Shown in pieces: positions 5,869 to 7,278 of a stretch of 7,278 nucleotides of DNA (its first letter is position 1; the number at the start of each line of letters is the position of its first letter). The stretch comes from Clostridium sp. CAG:590 (GTDB lineage: Bacteria > Bacillota > Clostridia > Lachnospirales > Lachnospiraceae): positions 1 to 7,278 of the forward strand of contig HF987819.1 of assembly GCA_000431135.1 (NCBI GenBank). Direction: 5' to 3'. The notes beneath the pieces were generated by a model. The model searched no databases, was not told where the DNA came from, and saw only the letters and a program-made list of their open reading frames with translations. The translations under genes and the position numbers were made by a program.

Positions 5869-7260
5869 ATGAACATCATCCAGTTAAGAGATCTGTACCG
5901 GCAAAGCGAAAGCCTGGCAGACCAGACTATCACTATTTGCGGCTGGGTAAGATCCAACCGCGACTCCAAAAGCTTTGGCTTTTTATCTATTCATGACGGT
6001 ACATTTTTTCAGCCTGTTCAGGTTGTATATGATGACAAACTTGCAAACTATGATATTGTACGAAAAATAAATGTTGGTACCGCATTGATCATTTCCGGTC
6101 AATTGTTACTAACTCCGGAAGCAAAACAGCCATTTGAGATCCATGCCTCCGGTATAGAAGTCGAAGGGGATTGTCCCGGAGATTATCCACTTCAAAAAAA
6201 GCGGCACAGTTTCGAATATCTTCGAACCATATCACATTTACGCCCCCGGACCAACACATTTCAGGCTGTGTTCCGCGTCCGTTCTTTAGCAGCATTCGCC
6301 ATCCACAAATTCTTTCAGGAACGCGGATTTGTTTATGTGCACACTCCACTGATTACCGGAAGTGACTGCGAAGGAGCCGGAGAAATGTTTCGCGTAACCA
6401 CGATTGATCCTGCCAATCCACCATTGGACGACCAGGGAAATATCGATTACCGGGAAGATTTCTTCGGAAAAATGACTTCTCTCACCGTTAGCGGACAGTT
6501 AAATGGTGAAACCTATGCACAGGCTTTCCGCAACATTTATACCTTTGGTCCAACCTTCCGTGCAGAGAATTCCAACACAACACGACACGCTGCCGAATTC
6601 TGGATGATCGAACCGGAAATCGCATTTGCAGATCTCACAGATGATATGCAGTTAGCGGAACAAATGTTAAAATATGTCATTTCTTATGTAATAGAACAAG
6701 CCCCGGAGGAAATGCAGTTCTTCAACCAGTTTGTAGACAAAGGATTATTGGAACGCTTACAGCATGTGATCACCTCCGATTTTGGACATGTCACATATAC
6801 CGAAGCAATCGCATTACTGGAACCACATAATGATCAATTTGAATACAAAGTCTCCTGGGGATGTGATCTTCAGACAGAACACGAACGTTACCTTACCGAA
6901 CAACATTTTAAGCGTCCGGTTTTTGTTACCGACTATCCAAAGGAAATCAAAGCATTCTATATGAAATTAAACGAAGACAACAAAACCGTTGCCGCCATGG
7001 ACTGCCTGGTTCCCGGAATCGGTGAGATCATCGGTGGAAGCCAGCGTGAGGATAACTACGACATATTGCTTTCCCGAATGAATGAATGCGGTCTGAAACA
7101 GGAAGATTATCAATTTTATCTCGACCTTAGAAAATATGGCTCCACACGCCATGCAGGTTTCGGACTGGGATTTGAACGCTTAATCATGTATATTACGGGA
7201 ATGGGCAATATCCGTGATGTCATTCCATTCCCTCGCACCGTCAACAATTGCGATTTATAA
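5869..7260 (+). CDS. asnS: Asparaginyl-tRNA synthetase
   Basis: Class IIb aminoacyl-tRNA synthetase that joins asparagine to tRNA-Asn using ATP in the cytoplasm. Residues about 20-105 form the N-terminal OB-fold anticodon-binding domain (ITICGWVRSNRDSKSFGFLS). The catalytic core carries motif 1 (around 145-163, ending ERGFVYVHTPLIT), motif 2 (FRAENSNTTRHAAEFWMIEPE, 230-250) and motif 3 (GFGLGFERLIMYITGMGNIRDVIPFPRT, 430-457). YPKEIKAFYMKLN (356-368) and GIGEIIGGSQRE (383-394) match the AsnRS rather than AspRS pattern, and motif 2 has the AsnRS form. The 463-residue length is normal and the gene is intact. It is transcribed away from glgC, apparently alone; the window ends 18 bases after the stop, so its terminator is not seen. 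Having AsnRS suggests that at least some Asn-tRNA is made directly. Confidence 0.98.
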   Translation: MNIIQLRDLYRQSESLADQTITICGWVRSNRDSKSFGFLSIHDGTFFQPVQVVYDDKLANYDIVRKINVGTALIISGQLLLTPEAKQPFEIHASGIEVEGDCPGDYPLQKKRHSFEYLRTISHLRPRTNTFQAVFRVRSLAAFAIHKFFQERGFVYVHTPLITGSDCEGAGEMFRVTTIDPANPPLDDQGNIDYREDFFGKMTSLTVSGQLNGETYAQAFRNIYTFGPTFRAENSNTTRHAAEFWMIEPEIAFADLTDDMQLAEQMLKYVISYVIEQAPEEMQFFNQFVDKGLLERLQHVITSDFGHVTYTEAIALLEPHNDQFEYKVSWGCDLQTEHERYLTEQHFKRPVFVTDYPKEIKAFYMKLNEDNKTVAAMDCLVPGIGEIIGGSQREDNYDILLSRMNECGLKQEDYQFYLDLRKYGSTRHAGFGLGFERLIMYITGMGNIRDVIPFPRTVNNCDL

Positions 7261-7277
7261 CCCTTGCACAGCGTGAG
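7261..7277 (-). repeat. Right arm of window-end inverted repeat
   Basis: CCCTTGCACAGCGTGAG begins on the base after the asnS stop codon and is the reverse complement of 1-17 with one mismatch. It can also fold weakly on its own (7262-7267 with 7273-7278, including G-T pairs), so it might be the start of an asnS terminator stem. Confidence 0.6.
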
Positions 7278-7278
7278 G

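Overview
The window reads as a chromosomal housekeeping segment from a low-to-moderate GC Gram-positive anaerobe of the class Clostridia, most likely Lachnospiraceae. This is inferred from the glgC-glgD pair, spoVG, the style of the Shine-Dalgarno sites (AGGAGG, AAGGGG), and a secreted protein with a Lys-rich C-terminal LRR_5 (BspA-like) repeat region. No phage, IS element, CRISPR array, tRNA or rRNA is visible.

Layout: six genes run leftward on the minus strand and one runs rightward. From a 351-bp AT-rich divergent intergenic region (5518-5868), asnS (asparaginyl-tRNA synthetase) goes right. glgC (ADP-glucose pyrophosphorylase), glgD (its non-identical paralogous subunit, ATGA overlap) and spoVG (50 bp downstream) go left and end at a strong intrinsic terminator. 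Next come a predicted secreted protein (LolA/LppX-like N-terminal part plus LRR_5 C-terminal part) with its own terminator, then a 248-residue GlmU-type uridylyltransferase lacking the acetyltransferase half, then pth (peptidyl-tRNA hydrolase), which is cut by the left window edge.

Function: glgC/glgD supply ADP-glucose for glycogen. spoVG encodes an RNA/DNA-binding regulator. The short GlmU would make UDP-GlcNAc for the cell wall only if glucosamine-1-P is acetylated by another protein. pth recycles stalled peptidyl-tRNA, and asnS charges tRNA-Asn. The core resembles the Bacillus spoVG-glmU-prs-ctc-pth neighbourhood, but prs and ctc are absent, glmU is halved, and a secreted-protein cassette bounded by two terminators sits between spoVG and glmU.

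I did not find a clearly new defence or mobile system. The points most worth checking are the stand-alone uridylyltransferase, the secreted-protein cassette with a hairpin immediately before its start, and a 17-bp imperfect inverted repeat formed by the two extreme ends of the window.
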